This document shows positions 36,194-47,369 of a stretch of 64,000 nt of DNA, piece after piece (the first letter of the stretch is position 1; each line of letters begins with the position of its first letter). This DNA comes from Cryptomeria japonica. Lineage: Eukaryota > Streptophyta > Pinopsida > Cupressales > Cupressaceae. Below the pieces are notes generated by a model. The model made no database searches. It had not been told where the DNA came from and was given only the letters and a program-made list of their open reading frames with translations. Location of the stretch: positions 606,513,677-606,577,676 of the forward strand of contig NC_081405.1 in assembly GCF_030272615.1 (NCBI RefSeq). The letters are read 5' to 3'. A program made the translations under genes and the position numbers.

Positions 36194-37840
36194 TGTAATG
36201 TCATAAATTGTACGCACTTGCTAAAGCAGTAAAATTTAACACCTAGTTTAGCACCCGCCTTGGCGCAGTTGCATTTTGCATTGCATTTCCCCTTTAGCAC
36301 TTAATTAATCAAATTAATTAGGTCTAAAGGTTCTATTTCATCATTTTCCACATCATAAAGTCAGGCCCTTTCATTAAAGCGTGCCCCTTTAATTTTATTC
36401 TTCCAATACACTACTTAATCAAAAACCCTAATTAGGCCCTATTCTGAGCTTGGGGGCTTGATTTCGGGGGTCAAAACATCTCGAAATCACCTGTAACTTC
36501 GGGATTCTCTCTAAAATCATCATATCTGACGGCCCTGAAAATTTGGTGAAAAGTTGTCGGGACCGTGGCGCCCAGAATGCACACGGTCCCGGACATTTTT
36601 CCCGAAATTTTAGGAGCGCGATCCAGTCATAAAATAAAGCTTAACCCCAAGAAATTGGCGGGATATTCAATCTCTAGGTCGGCCAAAAGTTGGAATTAAG
36701 ACCTAGGGTTCCATACATAAGAGCTCTCTTTCTTCATTTGAAGGGATCCGAATTTTGTTATCAGGAACCTCATATGCAGCGAAAGAGCAGATCTTTGAAG
36801 ACTTCAACAACTTTCAACATCCCTCTATCAAGCATTTATCAAATCCATTCATCCATTTAGGGCTTGGAAGACATTGAAGAACAATAGGAGATCACCGACT
36901 GAAGATTGGCTTGTACCTCTCCCTTGGGGGTTGGGTATGGTTTCATGTTGTTTTCATGTCTTTGCATAAGCTTCAATATATCATTTATCCATGCTTTAGA
37001 TCACTTTGCATCTTGATTTAGAGCATTTACATTATCATTTATAAGCAATTAGGGTTTACTTTCTAGGTTGCTCTAGTTTGCTTACTTGCATTTTAGATCT
37101 TGCACACACACAAGGTCTGCACACACATTACTTTTACAATACAACTTGGCTATTCGTGGAGGTGGAAATCACCGAAGTGGGGGTTTGACTAAGGCAAAAC
37201 CCTATATAGCCACCCAAACACCTTTTTCAGATATAAGTGCAGGTTTCGAGACTCGGACGACGCCGCAGGTTGCAGATCCGAAAAAAGCAGGTCGAGACAG
37301 CACCCCACACCAAATTGCAGAGCAAGATACCAAGACAGGGGTGTGGGGCACCCTGGTCCTGCCAGGATAGGGGCGTTGGGCACCCTGGTCCCTGGGACAG
37401 AGGCGCTGGGCGCCCTGGTCCTCCTGACAGACAACATTTCAGACAGTTTCTAGAGTGCAAAACAGCAGTTTCAGGTGCAGAATCAGGACAGTGGCGCCCG
37501 CGCCCCCGTCCCGAACATTTCCACTCAAATTTTGACTCCGGGTACGCATTTTCATTCTTGTCTTATCTTTGTATTTACAGCTTTCCATTGTTTAAGTTCA
37601 ATTCTGCAATCTTGTTATTAGTTCATACTTGCATTCTAGGGTTAGGAATTGAACTTGCATAATCTTACCTTTCAATTACAACAAAGGAATAGAAATCCTA
37701 ATAGGTAGCCCGTGGCTCTCTCTTTCACAAAAAGAAGTAGCCAATTGTGTGATACCTCTAGACTCTTTCATATTCCGTAATGTGTGACAAAAGGTAGGAT
37801 TAGGGCATGATAACCTAGTCTCGCTTTTTTCCCCCACACA
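36194..37840 (+). repeat. 3' LTR of the Tat-type element
   Basis: 1647 bases, a direct copy of 25191-26850 with a 12-base deletion in the AGGTGCAGTTT repeat and scattered substitutions. It ends CCCCCACACA and is followed by the target duplicate ACAAT. Confidence 0.95.
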
Positions 37841-37845
37841 ACAAT

Positions 37846-40800
37846 ATCTTTTCTTCACTTCTTAGCTCAGCTATCCTTCATGCTCTCTATTGCACTCTAT
37901 CATTTTTTCATGGATACCTTCTTCACTTCCTTGTTCTATCTTCTTCACCTCTTTGTTGTACCTTTCTTTGCTTTCGATTCTCTGCCAATATTATGCTCAA
38001 AACCTGAGCCCACACTTCTACATAAATCTCTTCGATCTTCTGCTCTGTGACTTGTTTTGTGTCTTTGTTGCTCACATCTAACTCACCTCTTGATTTCTCC
38101 TCTACTATACTCATCATCTAGAACACATTTCACCTGATCTTTAGCAAGAGTGCATTGGCAATCCCTCTTGGTCCTCTATTATTTTTCTCTCAGCGTTCAT
38201 TCTCAGCTATATCTTATCTTCTCCCTACCTGTTGATCGTTTAGCATGCAATCTTTTATGTGATGTTGTGCTTACTATGGTGTCGTTACGTGTGTTGAAAC
38301 TTCTTCTTTGTGCCTGGTTTTCTATCTTCTATTATGCATCCTCTGTCTTTCCTTCTCTTCTTTTCTTTTCTGCACACTTACTCCTCATACACACCCTCTT
38401 CACATTCTCAACTCGACGCTCACACCTTTTTCTATTAGGAATTGCATGCAAAAAAATATCAATTGTATGAAAATAAATATTAAACACAAGAATGAAAAAC
38501 CACAAAAACAATAACACCGAAAAAACAATATTTAACGTGGTTCACCCAATCTCAGGCTACATCCACCAAACAAAAGTCCAATATTATTATCCAATAAATC
38601 ATAACTGATTACAACCAACAATCCCCTTGCAACTTAATACCGTTGCAAATTGCTACAAAATTATCTTAAAAAACCCTAACCCTTAGTATTTTTATCAAGA
38701 TTTATGTCAGTTACAAAATTAGGGTTACAACATGTCAGCCAATAGAAAAATAACGCCTAGTGCCTTTATTAAATAATAAGTCTTTTTGGTCTCGCGAGGC
38801 GCTGCCCCTCGACCCCACCCTATATCATGATAAGGAGTGCGCCAAGGGTGCTTCCCCTTGAACCCATCTTGGGGGCGCTGTCTCCAAACCCCATCGAAAA
38901 ATATGGGGGCAAACCACGCCAATAGAAATAGAGAAAATTTAACCTTTGAATCTGATTAGGCTCCATATAACAACATTTTCTTCTTGCACCAGCTTCTCCT
39001 GTGCACTCCTTTGCACCTCTCTGTAACTCCTTCAGACATCACACACGCTCTTTGCTCTGTCTTTTAGCTCACTCTAAAACTTGCCTCTTACTTCTCCTTT
39101 GTTGTGCTTACTATGTTCACCACAATTCGCCTTACCTCTAGCAGGAGCGCATCTGATAATTCTTCTTGTTCCTCTACTAATCTGCTCTTTGCTTTGATTC
39201 TTAGTTGTCTCTTGTCCACCCTTCACCTCTAATCATTTAGCATGCAATCTCTTTTGCGGTGTTATGTCTGCTTAGGCATTGTGTTATGTGCACCTGCTAA
39301 AACAACTTCTCTTTGTCCCTGTAGTTTTTCCTATGTTCTATAACCTTTGTTTTTGCAGAGTTTCTTCACTTGCACTCCAACACTAACTCTATCAACTACT
39401 ACACATACCTACTAAGTTTACTTCTTGGTCAAGTACGTACCCCAAAGGTTTTCCCTCCAAAAGGGAAATTCAAAAATAATCTTTTCGAGCCACTAAATAA
39501 TTTATTCTCTTCATTTTAGACTGGTAGCAACCTTCATTAAATTTCCACTTTCTTCTTATTCACTGCAACTTTTGCAATCTGATTTTATTTTGTACACAAT
39601 CCCCATTCTAGAAATGATCGATTTGTCCTCTATTCAACATTAACTCCATTTTTTTATTTTTTGGTCAAACTGCAAATCTTCTTTCATACGTATGCTTCTT
39701 TCAAATTCAAAGACCAACCAACAAAATGGTTTTTCATTGTCCACCTAACCCTCACAACTCACTCAGAAGCATAGTGGATGGTGGAACCCATCAAGATATT
39801 CCTGTCGTGCTCTGTGAAGTGTACATGTACCTGCAACCACAATGCACTCAATAAATCATTATAAGCAATGATTAGAAAATTGAAACAATGGAAGACAAAA
39901 CCATAGCTAATCGACTTATTGCCTCCTAGTAAATGCGAGTACGAATTTTGCTCTCAGATCTTAGTATGCAAATTCCACTGACTTGACTACACTTAGATGG
40001 AGGATTTGAATGCTGAAAATGCATGATCTAGCAAGAATAGCATGATTAAGCTATATGAATGATTGATTATCCTAGCATGATTAAGCTAAGATTTAAGCTA
40101 AATTGAGCATGATAACATTGCTAAGAATGATAAACTATAAGCTAGATGCCTATAATAACAATGCAAATGATGAAATCAAATTGGGACCCTTATTGCTCCA
40201 AAATGAGGTCTATTTATAGGATTTCCCAAGGCTAGGGGTGAGTTGGCATGAATTAACAATTGAGATTGATCTGAAGATATCAATGGTTAAATTGGAGGAA
40301 GTTGGCAAAGGGGGTTGGATTAAAGGGAACACTTAGTGACAAGTGTCACAAAGGTTCTAGAAGATGTTGGATGAAAGGGGACAAGATGGTAGATAGAATG
40401 GGTTAGGTTTAGGAATGGATAGGTTTAGGAGTGGTAGAAGTTAGGAGAATTTGAATTTAGAAATTCAAATATTAGGAAAATGACTAATTAATCTCAACAA
40501 CTCATGAATGATTTGTTTTAATTAATTAGGGAATTAGAAGAAATGATTTTGGTGGAGGGAATTAATTAATTTGAATTAATTAATTAAAGGAAGGAAATGA
40601 AATGAACCTATTTAATAAATCCTTAGATTTATTAATAAGTAAATGAAAAGGGAAATTTAATCAAAATGCTTAATGAATTCAATTAAATTGGAGAGGAGAG
40701 ATTAATTAAATAATTGCTTATTTAATTAATTATCTTCAGACCATTTTTAGGTGTATACAATTCCTATTCTCACTAATGGTCCACGTGTATAAGAAATCCA

Positions 40801-41282
40801 TATTGAATTCATGGGAGGCGTACTAAGCTTGGTGTATGTCGCAATATGACTAACATTGCATGCTATGTGCACCGTAGGCACTACAGTTTCATGAGTGATC
40901 AAGTAGTCACTTTGTGTGGACCTGTGGAGTTGCGAAGATTGCTTACCTTCTACCCGCAGATCTGCAAATGATCTATTAGCAATGAAATTTCACCTTGTGG
41001 ATGTGTAGAGACCATGACGATAGACACGGTGTGTGCGATAACGTAGTGTGCTATTCTATGGTTGTAATTGTGTGCGACTAACATGGTGAATTATGCATAA
41101 CCACAACTGCACTTTTTCTAAGTCTTAAATATTTGTTCAATGCCTTTACCACTCTATGGCATATAACCTAACCTTCATTTGGGACATTCACCATCCTGCA
41201 TCTCTTTCCAATGGAAGTCTTTGCATCACTACCTAGTGCATCTACCCAACTATTGACATCAATGATAATCTAATGCGAACAA
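37846..41282 (-). other. Remaining body of the large LTR unit, no gene seen
   Basis: No credible coding frame. It opens with a pyrimidine-rich stretch on the plus strand in which 38090-38330 and 39095-39330 are diverged copies of one another (shared landmarks: TTAGCATGCAATCT and GTGCTTACTATG). The segment 40400-40750 is dominated by AATTAATTAA motifs. The end at 41282 reads TGTTCGCATTAG on the minus strand, the LTR start. Confidence 0.5.
38447..38975 (-). repeat. Possible small solo LTR or TRIM-like insertion
   Basis: It interrupts the two diverged pyrimidine-rich copies. The minus-strand start would be TGTTGTTATATGGAGCC at 38975 and the end near 38447. It carries TTTAACGTGGTTCACCC, similar to a conserved LTR segment, and a GC-rich part (38790-38900). 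No clean target duplication was found and the edges are uncertain. Confidence 0.3.
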
Positions 41283-41287
41283 TACGA

Positions 41288-41655
41288 TGTCATGCAAGAC
41301 CTAGAAGGGGCAAAAAGGGAAAACATTGAAAATATGCATGACCAACATCAACAACAGTAAGACCAATTGGATAAAGAAGGAAGAAATTTTGACAACTAAT
41401 GGAATTTGTGAATCTTCGACTGGCACATATTACCTAGATGACCAATGATGCACAAATTTTTCTCCAAAGCATACAAATTCTAACATCACTTCTAGAAGTA
41501 GAAAACTAGTTGAGTTATCTACACATCCATATTCACCAATTGCAAACAATCAAGAACCAATGAGATGATTAGTTCCAAACATTGCAAGTCATCTACAAGA
41601 ACATTTTGCCACAAAGTAATTGACTTGAGGACAAATCAAGGTTTTGTTAAGGTGT
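41288..41655 (+). pseudogene. Decayed unknown ORF, last part
   Basis: It continues the frame broken at 23373: the codons NFKQY run on without a shift into DVMQDLEGAKRENIENMH. After an in-frame TAA and a shift it reads MEFVNLRLAHIT, NDAQIFLQSIQILTSLLEVEN and IYKNILPQS, with several stops that sit where Trp or Gln would fit. This is a helical protein with no domain I recognise. It is the C-terminal part of the gene whose other parts lie at 20935-21520 and 22100-23373. Confidence 0.5.
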
Positions 41656-41709
41656 TGATGTTGACCATAAAATGGGATACAAACACCAATTCAGAGATAT
41701 AAGTGTGTA

Positions 41710-42850
41710 ACCCAAAAAATAGGGTTCTAGAAAGAATAGTTTAGAAGATAGAATAGTCTCTAGGTCTACTAAGGGTTGTGTCCTCGTCATAAAATATAAG
41801 TACAGTTAAGAGATCTATTCACCAAAATAAAAGAGAGATAAAGAAGAGTTAGAAGATATAAGATAAAAGGAGATATAAAGAATGTACTTAATATGTTGAT
41901 GTGTGAATACAAATACATCTAATTACTAAACCAAATATGTGTGTAATGTTTCTTTGTTAAGCATTTAGATTGGATCTAGACTTACTGTTTTTGTCACCTC
42001 AATAGGACTAAGTCTGGCATAACTACACTACAACTATAGAAATCCTTTGGGAACAAAACTCTAATATATCTCCTTCAAGTTTCTTGCTAACAACTCCAAA
42101 GTTGAGTAAGCCATTTTATGTAGGTTGTATCTTATATTCTTCAACATTTTGAGCCTCAATAGGGCTTCATAGTAGTGAGAAATGGCACTTTCCTTCAAAG
42201 TTTAGTTATTCATTTTCTTAAATGAATAACACTCTTAATATTTGATTTTTGATGAGATGAAAGTTTATTTTTGACTTTCTTGAACCTTCTAAATACTATA
42301 GTAGACTTAAATTTACTCATCAAAATCCAAAGTTCATCTACAATAATAATTAGAAAAGGAAACCCCCTAATAATATGATATAACCTCTATTTCTCAAAGG
42401 ATATGAATTAACTCAAGTCATGACAAAAGGACTTTGGAACCATGTAAGATTTAATTGAAATATAAATATAAATCTAAATGACTATAAAAAAATTACAAAA
42501 ACCTACAAATCAACTAAAATCTTATATACAAATAGAAGAGATTGATATGAAAATTGGTTTGTCAATAACAAAAACATAGTCATATTACATTACCTTAAAT
42601 TTCAAAATTTGATGAAAATGAGAAAGAAAAATTAAAAAAATATTTTTAAACTTGAGAAAATAAAGAAAAAAATATAAATCATTGAAAGAAATAAATTACA
42701 AATACTCATTTATCCTATCCTATGTAAGTTAATAATTTACACAAATAAATTTAAATAATAAATACAATTAAATAATTACTCCAACATGGAGCCCTTAGTT
42801 CTCCCAAGAGAAACATAGGAAATTTGAATGAAAACACTTGTAACAACTAG
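41710..42850. other. AT-rich intergenic stretch, no gene seen
   Basis: No open frame above about 50 codons with protein-like composition on either strand. It lies between the end of the decayed ORF and the 3' side of the host gene. Confidence 0.5.
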
Positions 42851-42854
42851 TAAA

Positions 42855-43240
42855 CTATCCACAATGAAATTTAACCTATCCACAATGAAATTTTAACCTA
42901 ACCCAAAAGCAAAATCAATGTTAGATAGAATATAAAGCTTATCCTGCATTACCAAATTTGCAGCTGTGGAAGATAATATTCATGTCATTGCACATTTAGA
43001 ACCTTGCCAAAATCAACTAAGAGCAGTCATTCTATCAATCTGATTTAAACCTCCACAAAAAATCAAGATCTTGCAAACCATCAATGGAGAAAGTTTAGCC
43101 CAACCCAAGATCAAAATGGCTGTTGGATAAAATATAAGGCTTCTCAAGCATTTCAAAATTTGTAAGTGGTGTTTAGATTCCGTGTCACCGTACAATTAAA
43201 AGACATCTTGCCAAAACCGAGTACAGTCATTCAACTTCCC
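42855..43240. repeat. Diverged tandem duplication downstream of the host gene
   Basis: 42890-43035 and 43095-43240 are diverged copies. Shared landmarks are CCTAACCCAAAAGCAAAATC against CCCAACCCAAGATCAAAATG, ATAAAGCTT against ATAAGGCTT, TTGCCAAAA, and CAGTCATTC. A shorter direct repeat CTATCCACAATGAAATTTAAC lies at 42855-42900. It may form part of the 3' untranslated region of the gene at 43363. Confidence 0.55.
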
Positions 43241-43362
43241 AAAATTTTCTATTCAAGTTGTCCCCTGGAACTCAAACTGAAAATTTGCACAGCACTTTCC
43301 TCGATTCTGTTCGGTTCTTACAGAAAAATACCTTCTTAAGCTGGCAGCATCTAGTGAATCTA

Positions 43363-45011
43363 TCATACAGTGAACAAAAAAGCATTACATGCAGGACACT
43401 TCTGAACTTCTCTGGGTATTAAGATATATGACAGGCATTTCCTGCAACCTTTCAGAATTACCAGGTTTCCAATGCCCTCAACAGGCTTTTTAAATCCAAA
43501 ACTGTTTAAAATGGGCATGTCAGAGCTTGTGTGACTACTATTAGTAGACACACTTGAGCCCGAATACTTGGCTTCTGTATTTTCACAACCAGAAGATATC
43601 AGAACATGTTGTATGTATTTCTCGACCTTCTTCAGAATGGGGCGAGGATCTCTGTTTGTTCTTTTGCTACAACTCCTATCAATGTAGTACAACTCCCCTG
43701 TCTGCAAAATCATGAAATTATATAATTACAATTCTATGATAATTCTCCAAAACACAAGTGGATCTATTAAAGAAAGGCATGATAATCTGTCTGATCAGTG
43801 CTACAAAATTTTCAATTTCTGTGGCACCAAGTCCAGATGGTTCTAACAACACATCCTTATAGCACCCTTTCCTAAAAGTTCAAGTGGCATTTCCAGAAAT
43901 ACTAAGCTTTTGTAATTTTCAAATGGCAGATATAAAATTATAATAGATTTACACAGTTTATAAACCTTAATTTTAAGGCCACAAGTCTGGTAAAAGTTTA
44001 TTCCCCTGTTTCTTTCTGCATAATCTACTTTCCTTCATTACCATTCACCTAAGTGGTAATTTGAATGTTAGCTAATGTACCAACTACCTATTCACCCATA
44101 TTATCAGTCCCAAGTCCTCATTTGAAGCCTGGAAAATGAAGATATTTCCTAATTTGAATGTGAGCTCTGGTATCAACTACATTTTCACTCATATTATCAG
44201 TCCCAAGTCCTAATTTGAAGCCTGAAAAATGAAGAAATTTCCTACATGCTTCTCCACCATAACCCTACCACTAAAATTGTAAAGAATATTATTGCTTTCT
44301 GTTAGCATTTTTCCTAGAAGCTGTAAACTTATACTATCAAATCCTAAGTTGAAGCCTAAAAAATTAGAACAGATTAAATCAATCATATTTCTTAGTTCCA
44401 GAGGTCCTACAAATCAACCGACAAGCAGCTTTTTTCAAAGGCCGCAAGTAATATTCATAGCATCAGTCCTGACTTGAAAATCACAAAGGAGAAGAACTGA
44501 GGTTGAACAGCAAAACTGCACTTGCACACAATAAAGCATTTTGTATAGAATATTGTCTGAGATGCACAAGCTTACACAATTATACCTAGCTTGGGACCGA
44601 TTTCTAAATCGATTCCTTTGACCCAGTTTACAGTATCACTACAGACCATATTAGCAGCCCTATACCACTCTGAATTCAACAAAATTAGGGTTTTCTTCGT
44701 TTAATCCTATCTTTCAAATAACAATTTGGCACCAAAGAGCCCAAATTTTAAACCCAGAGACAGACAGTTCATCTAGCTTTTACATTATCAAGGATCCAGA
44801 CCACCCACATGAAACCCAAAATAGGGCAAAGGATTATTCAATATACCTTAAGATCCAGACACTGTTCGCAATCTTTTGGCAAAGGCTCACAAGACAACTT
44901 TATTTCCCTCGCTATGCCATCTTCCATAGATTTGGCCTCATCACAAAGATAAATCTTAGCACAGTCATCATCAACTTTCTCAATTTTGGGGACCTTAAGC
45001 AATCTTGCCAT
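43363..45011 (-). CDS. CFL1-like protein (WW-like segment plus C-terminal CxxC ribbon), two exons
   Basis: Exon 1 is 45011-44847 (55 codons) and exon 2 is 43701-43363. The 1145-bp intron has AAG|GTATAT and TTTGCAG|ACA, phase 0, giving 167 residues without stops. Residues 44-75 match the plant family with WEQCLDLKTGEIYYINW...DPR (CFL1/At2g33510 type). Here they read LPKDCEQCLDL then TGELYYIDRS...NRDPR, with Cys48 where the family has Trp. The C-terminus has LKGCRKCLSYILIP and KCPACNAFLF, a CxxC...CxxC ribbon (Cys141/144 and 157/160) also typical of the family. CFL1 is known as a negative regulator of cuticle formation that binds HD-ZIP IV factors; a similar nuclear regulatory role is inferred. 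This is the only intact host gene seen. A pseudogene is unlikely, since frame and splice sites are conserved. Confidence 0.85.
44057..44242. repeat. Tandem duplication (period 93 bp) in the intron of the CFL1-like gene
   Basis: The copies start at 44057 and 44150 with TAATTTGAATGT and share ATTATCAGTCCCAAGTCCT and TTTGAAGCCTG. A third, partial copy lies near 44330-44370 (ATCAAATCCTAAGTTGAAGCC). Confidence 0.8.
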
Positions 45012-45351
45012 GGATTAAATGGAAAGGAAATTAATTTTCCCTATGAATGGCATGCACTTCAAAAAATGATATTGTCTCCTGGTTTACCAATTGGTTACAA
45101 GCGAAATCACCTCTGGACTAGGACTTGAAGTAGGGCATCCTAACATGATCAATGCTCAACTGCTCAGATACAAAGCAACAGGCAGTGAAGATTTAACCTA
45201 GCTGTTACCCACTTTTAATCCAAACAATTCCAATTATATGGCTCACTAAATCTCCTAATAAATACAAATAACTACCAGGCTCCCAGCCTGCTAAGTATCA
45301 TATCCTGCTACCAGAACCAACTCACACGTTGTACTAAACAACTTCAAACTT

Positions 45352-45363
45352 GTATATATAAAG
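45352..45363 (-). promoter_or_regulatory. Possible TATA box of the CFL1-like gene
   Basis: Minus-strand TTTATATATACA about 340 bases upstream of the ATG at 45011, which would give a 5' untranslated region of about 310 bases. It is only a compositional match in AT-rich DNA. Confidence 0.3.
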
Positions 45364-46750
45364 AACTTAGTACATGAACAGAATTGCCCATAGCTTAATA
45401 AACCCGAATTTTCAAGCAAAGCTTTAATGGGTGTATCAACCTCACATTAAAACCCATGAATATGAATAAATTGACCGCTTTAATCGGTGTATAAAACTTT
45501 ATTGGGTGTATAATATCCTTCAATTTTAGCAGAAAATCTGCACATATTCAAGCACAGATATCCCAGAAGATTCTGCTTTCACCCTCAACAATGTATCAGG
45601 CACAATGACATTAATCACAATTAAAAATTTCTTACAGAAAACATTACATGGATTTGAATTCAACCAATACAAAACCAGACTTTTTCCAGTCACTTCTTAT
45701 TGCATTAAAGCGAAAAGAGGTTCACAGGGATCAAGGAGTACATATGCCCCAGCATGCAGATGTTTTGTACTTGAAATTAAATACCATTCATTTAAAATTT
45801 ACAGTCTTTGGTTTCCAACACAACAGTGATGGTTACTTGTACTTCGAAAAGAATGAATGATAGTTTTATTAGGGTTTTTAAGGTTTTTTCTTTAGTTCAT
45901 ATACCTAACACCATTAATGGGTCTGTAGATTGGTGGGAAGTTAATGTGTAATGGCTGATAAAACCATAATTGTACATTAATTAGCCTTTCAACGATCCTG
46001 GCGAGGAGTTACACTAAATGTTGCCTGGCTTCTCTTCTAATAAATTTATTCTAGGGGCTTTCTGATAGGACTACTTTAATTAAAATTAAATAATGTTATT
46101 ATGATTTAAGGCTCCAAGTTCTAAAATTTGGTCATAGATTGTTTTCTGGCCTTTATTTTGAGTTGGTGAGGTGTTATGGGGTATTTGTTCAGCATTTTTT
46201 AATGCCAATCAAAATTTATTGGGAACGTGTCCTAATAGATATATTATGATTTTTTTAATGTGTAGTAAAAATGTAATTTCTTTTTTTTTTCAATTAATGA
46301 TATCAGGGTTTAAGCTATCGTCTTTAGGTTTTAAGTTTAACGTGTCATGATCTGCACTTGTCTTTTTAGTATTGTAATTTGACGAAAAAAAATTACAAAA
46401 TCAATTCCAAAAATAGCTGATTAATATCTCGTGGATTGTGGAAACTTATTGTCTAAGCATGGATAATATTCAATTTGTTTGTTTTTTATTTAGATAAGTA
46501 GCAATACTAAGGGAGAGTAATACTTGGGTTCTGGTCCTTTACACAAGCAATCCATTGGCGGCATTAATAAAACCAGAGTTGTATCAGTACACTAATCAAA
46601 TGATATTCAATTTGTTTGATATTATTATACAAAATAATAGAATTGTTATTTGACATTAAATATTTTACTTTGTAATGTAGAAGATGTTTCTCAACAAATC
46701 ACTTCACTCCACAATGCCAAAAATTGTATGCTAATCCAGCTTCTTCAAAA
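45364..46750. other. Upstream region of the CFL1-like gene and intergenic DNA, no gene seen
   Basis: No protein-like frame. The small frames near 45605-45860 have no recognisable motif. AT-rich throughout. Confidence 0.5.
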
Positions 46751-46761
46751 AACTACATGTT

Positions 46762-47250
46762 GTGGGGAATCCAACTTCTTCTTTAAACCATCTTGGCCGC
46801 CCCTATGATGGCTCCTTGACAGCGTCCCATTCCTCACACTCGTCGCCCAGTTTGTGGGATTCCATTCCATTGAGCTCTCTTGTGCCAATGGAAAATTTAG
46901 TGGTGATTGGCAATAAAGAGGATCCTAAGGTTGTTCATGATCATTCTAAAAAATAGGGGTGGATAGAAGTGAGGAGGAGGAAACAGAATCCTCAACAGCA
47001 ACGTTGAGCTTCTCCAAGATAGGGATACATGTGGAGTCTTAATTGCTTCAACTTATCCACATGAGCTGAGCATTTTGCTTGTCTATGTTGTAGCGTAGGT
47101 TTATTATTGTAGGTGGCAAAAGTAATCTTTTAGATTTGGCCCAGTGTGACCCTTTTTGTTATAATGCACCCCTATTAGAGGGTTGATGCTTATTATCTTT
47201 TAATCAATTTTTGCAACTTTGGTTTCATCTTACCGATAAAAAAAATTAAT
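46762..47250 (+). pseudogene. Internally deleted LINE copy: ORF1 start joined to a LINE 3' end
   Basis: The plus strand opens with a short frame ending VVHDHSKK, then a stop and GWIEVRRRKQ, the style of a plant LINE ORF1 N-terminus. By 47200 it reads as a typical LINE 3' tail: T/G-rich, then CTTACCGATAAAAAAAA at about 47230-47246. Nothing from ORF2 lies between. It is either a deleted LINE or two fragments side by side. Confidence 0.4.
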
Positions 47251-47369
47251 TTGTATTTAGAGAACCAAAAGAGGGGTAATAATTATGACACCTTATATCC
47301 ATACAATAACACATATTAAAAAATGGCTCGCAACCTCCAAAAAAAAGCAGTTAATTAGAACAATGCCCC

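Larger units (their letters stand above)
25191..37840 (+). mobile_element. Ty3/gypsy Tat-type LTR retrotransposon, 12.65 kb, TSD ACAAT
   Basis: Direct LTRs at 25191-26850 and 36194-37840 enclose a pol frame (27016-32562) and a 3' internal region with an antisense plant-mobile-domain gene. The bases outside both ends are ACAAT (25186-25190 and 37841-37845). The pol frame has protease, RT, a first RNase H, a second (archaeal-type) RNase H and integrase. This double RNase H order is typical of the Tat lineage of plant Ty3/gypsy elements. The LTRs differ at about 16 of the first 640 bases by eye (2-3%), fewer than in the copia copy. Two stops in pol make this copy inactive. Confidence 0.95.
23374..41282 (-). 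mobile_element. Minus-strand LTR unit (probably a large solo LTR) hosting nested elements, TSD ATACG
   Basis: The left edge TGAAGGAACACAAATGGACC... is preceded by ATACG (23369-23373). The right edge ...TAATGCGAACA is followed by ATACG (41283-41287). Joining the flanks restores an open frame on the plus strand. On the minus strand the unit starts TGTTCGCATTAG and ends with the AGAGGGGGG module typical of the other LTRs here. Without the Tat element, the solo LTR at 23714-24888 and a possible further insertion at 38447-38975, about 3.5 kb remain. I see no primer site, polypurine tract or second LTR copy inside, so a solo LTR is the simplest reading. Confidence 0.7.
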
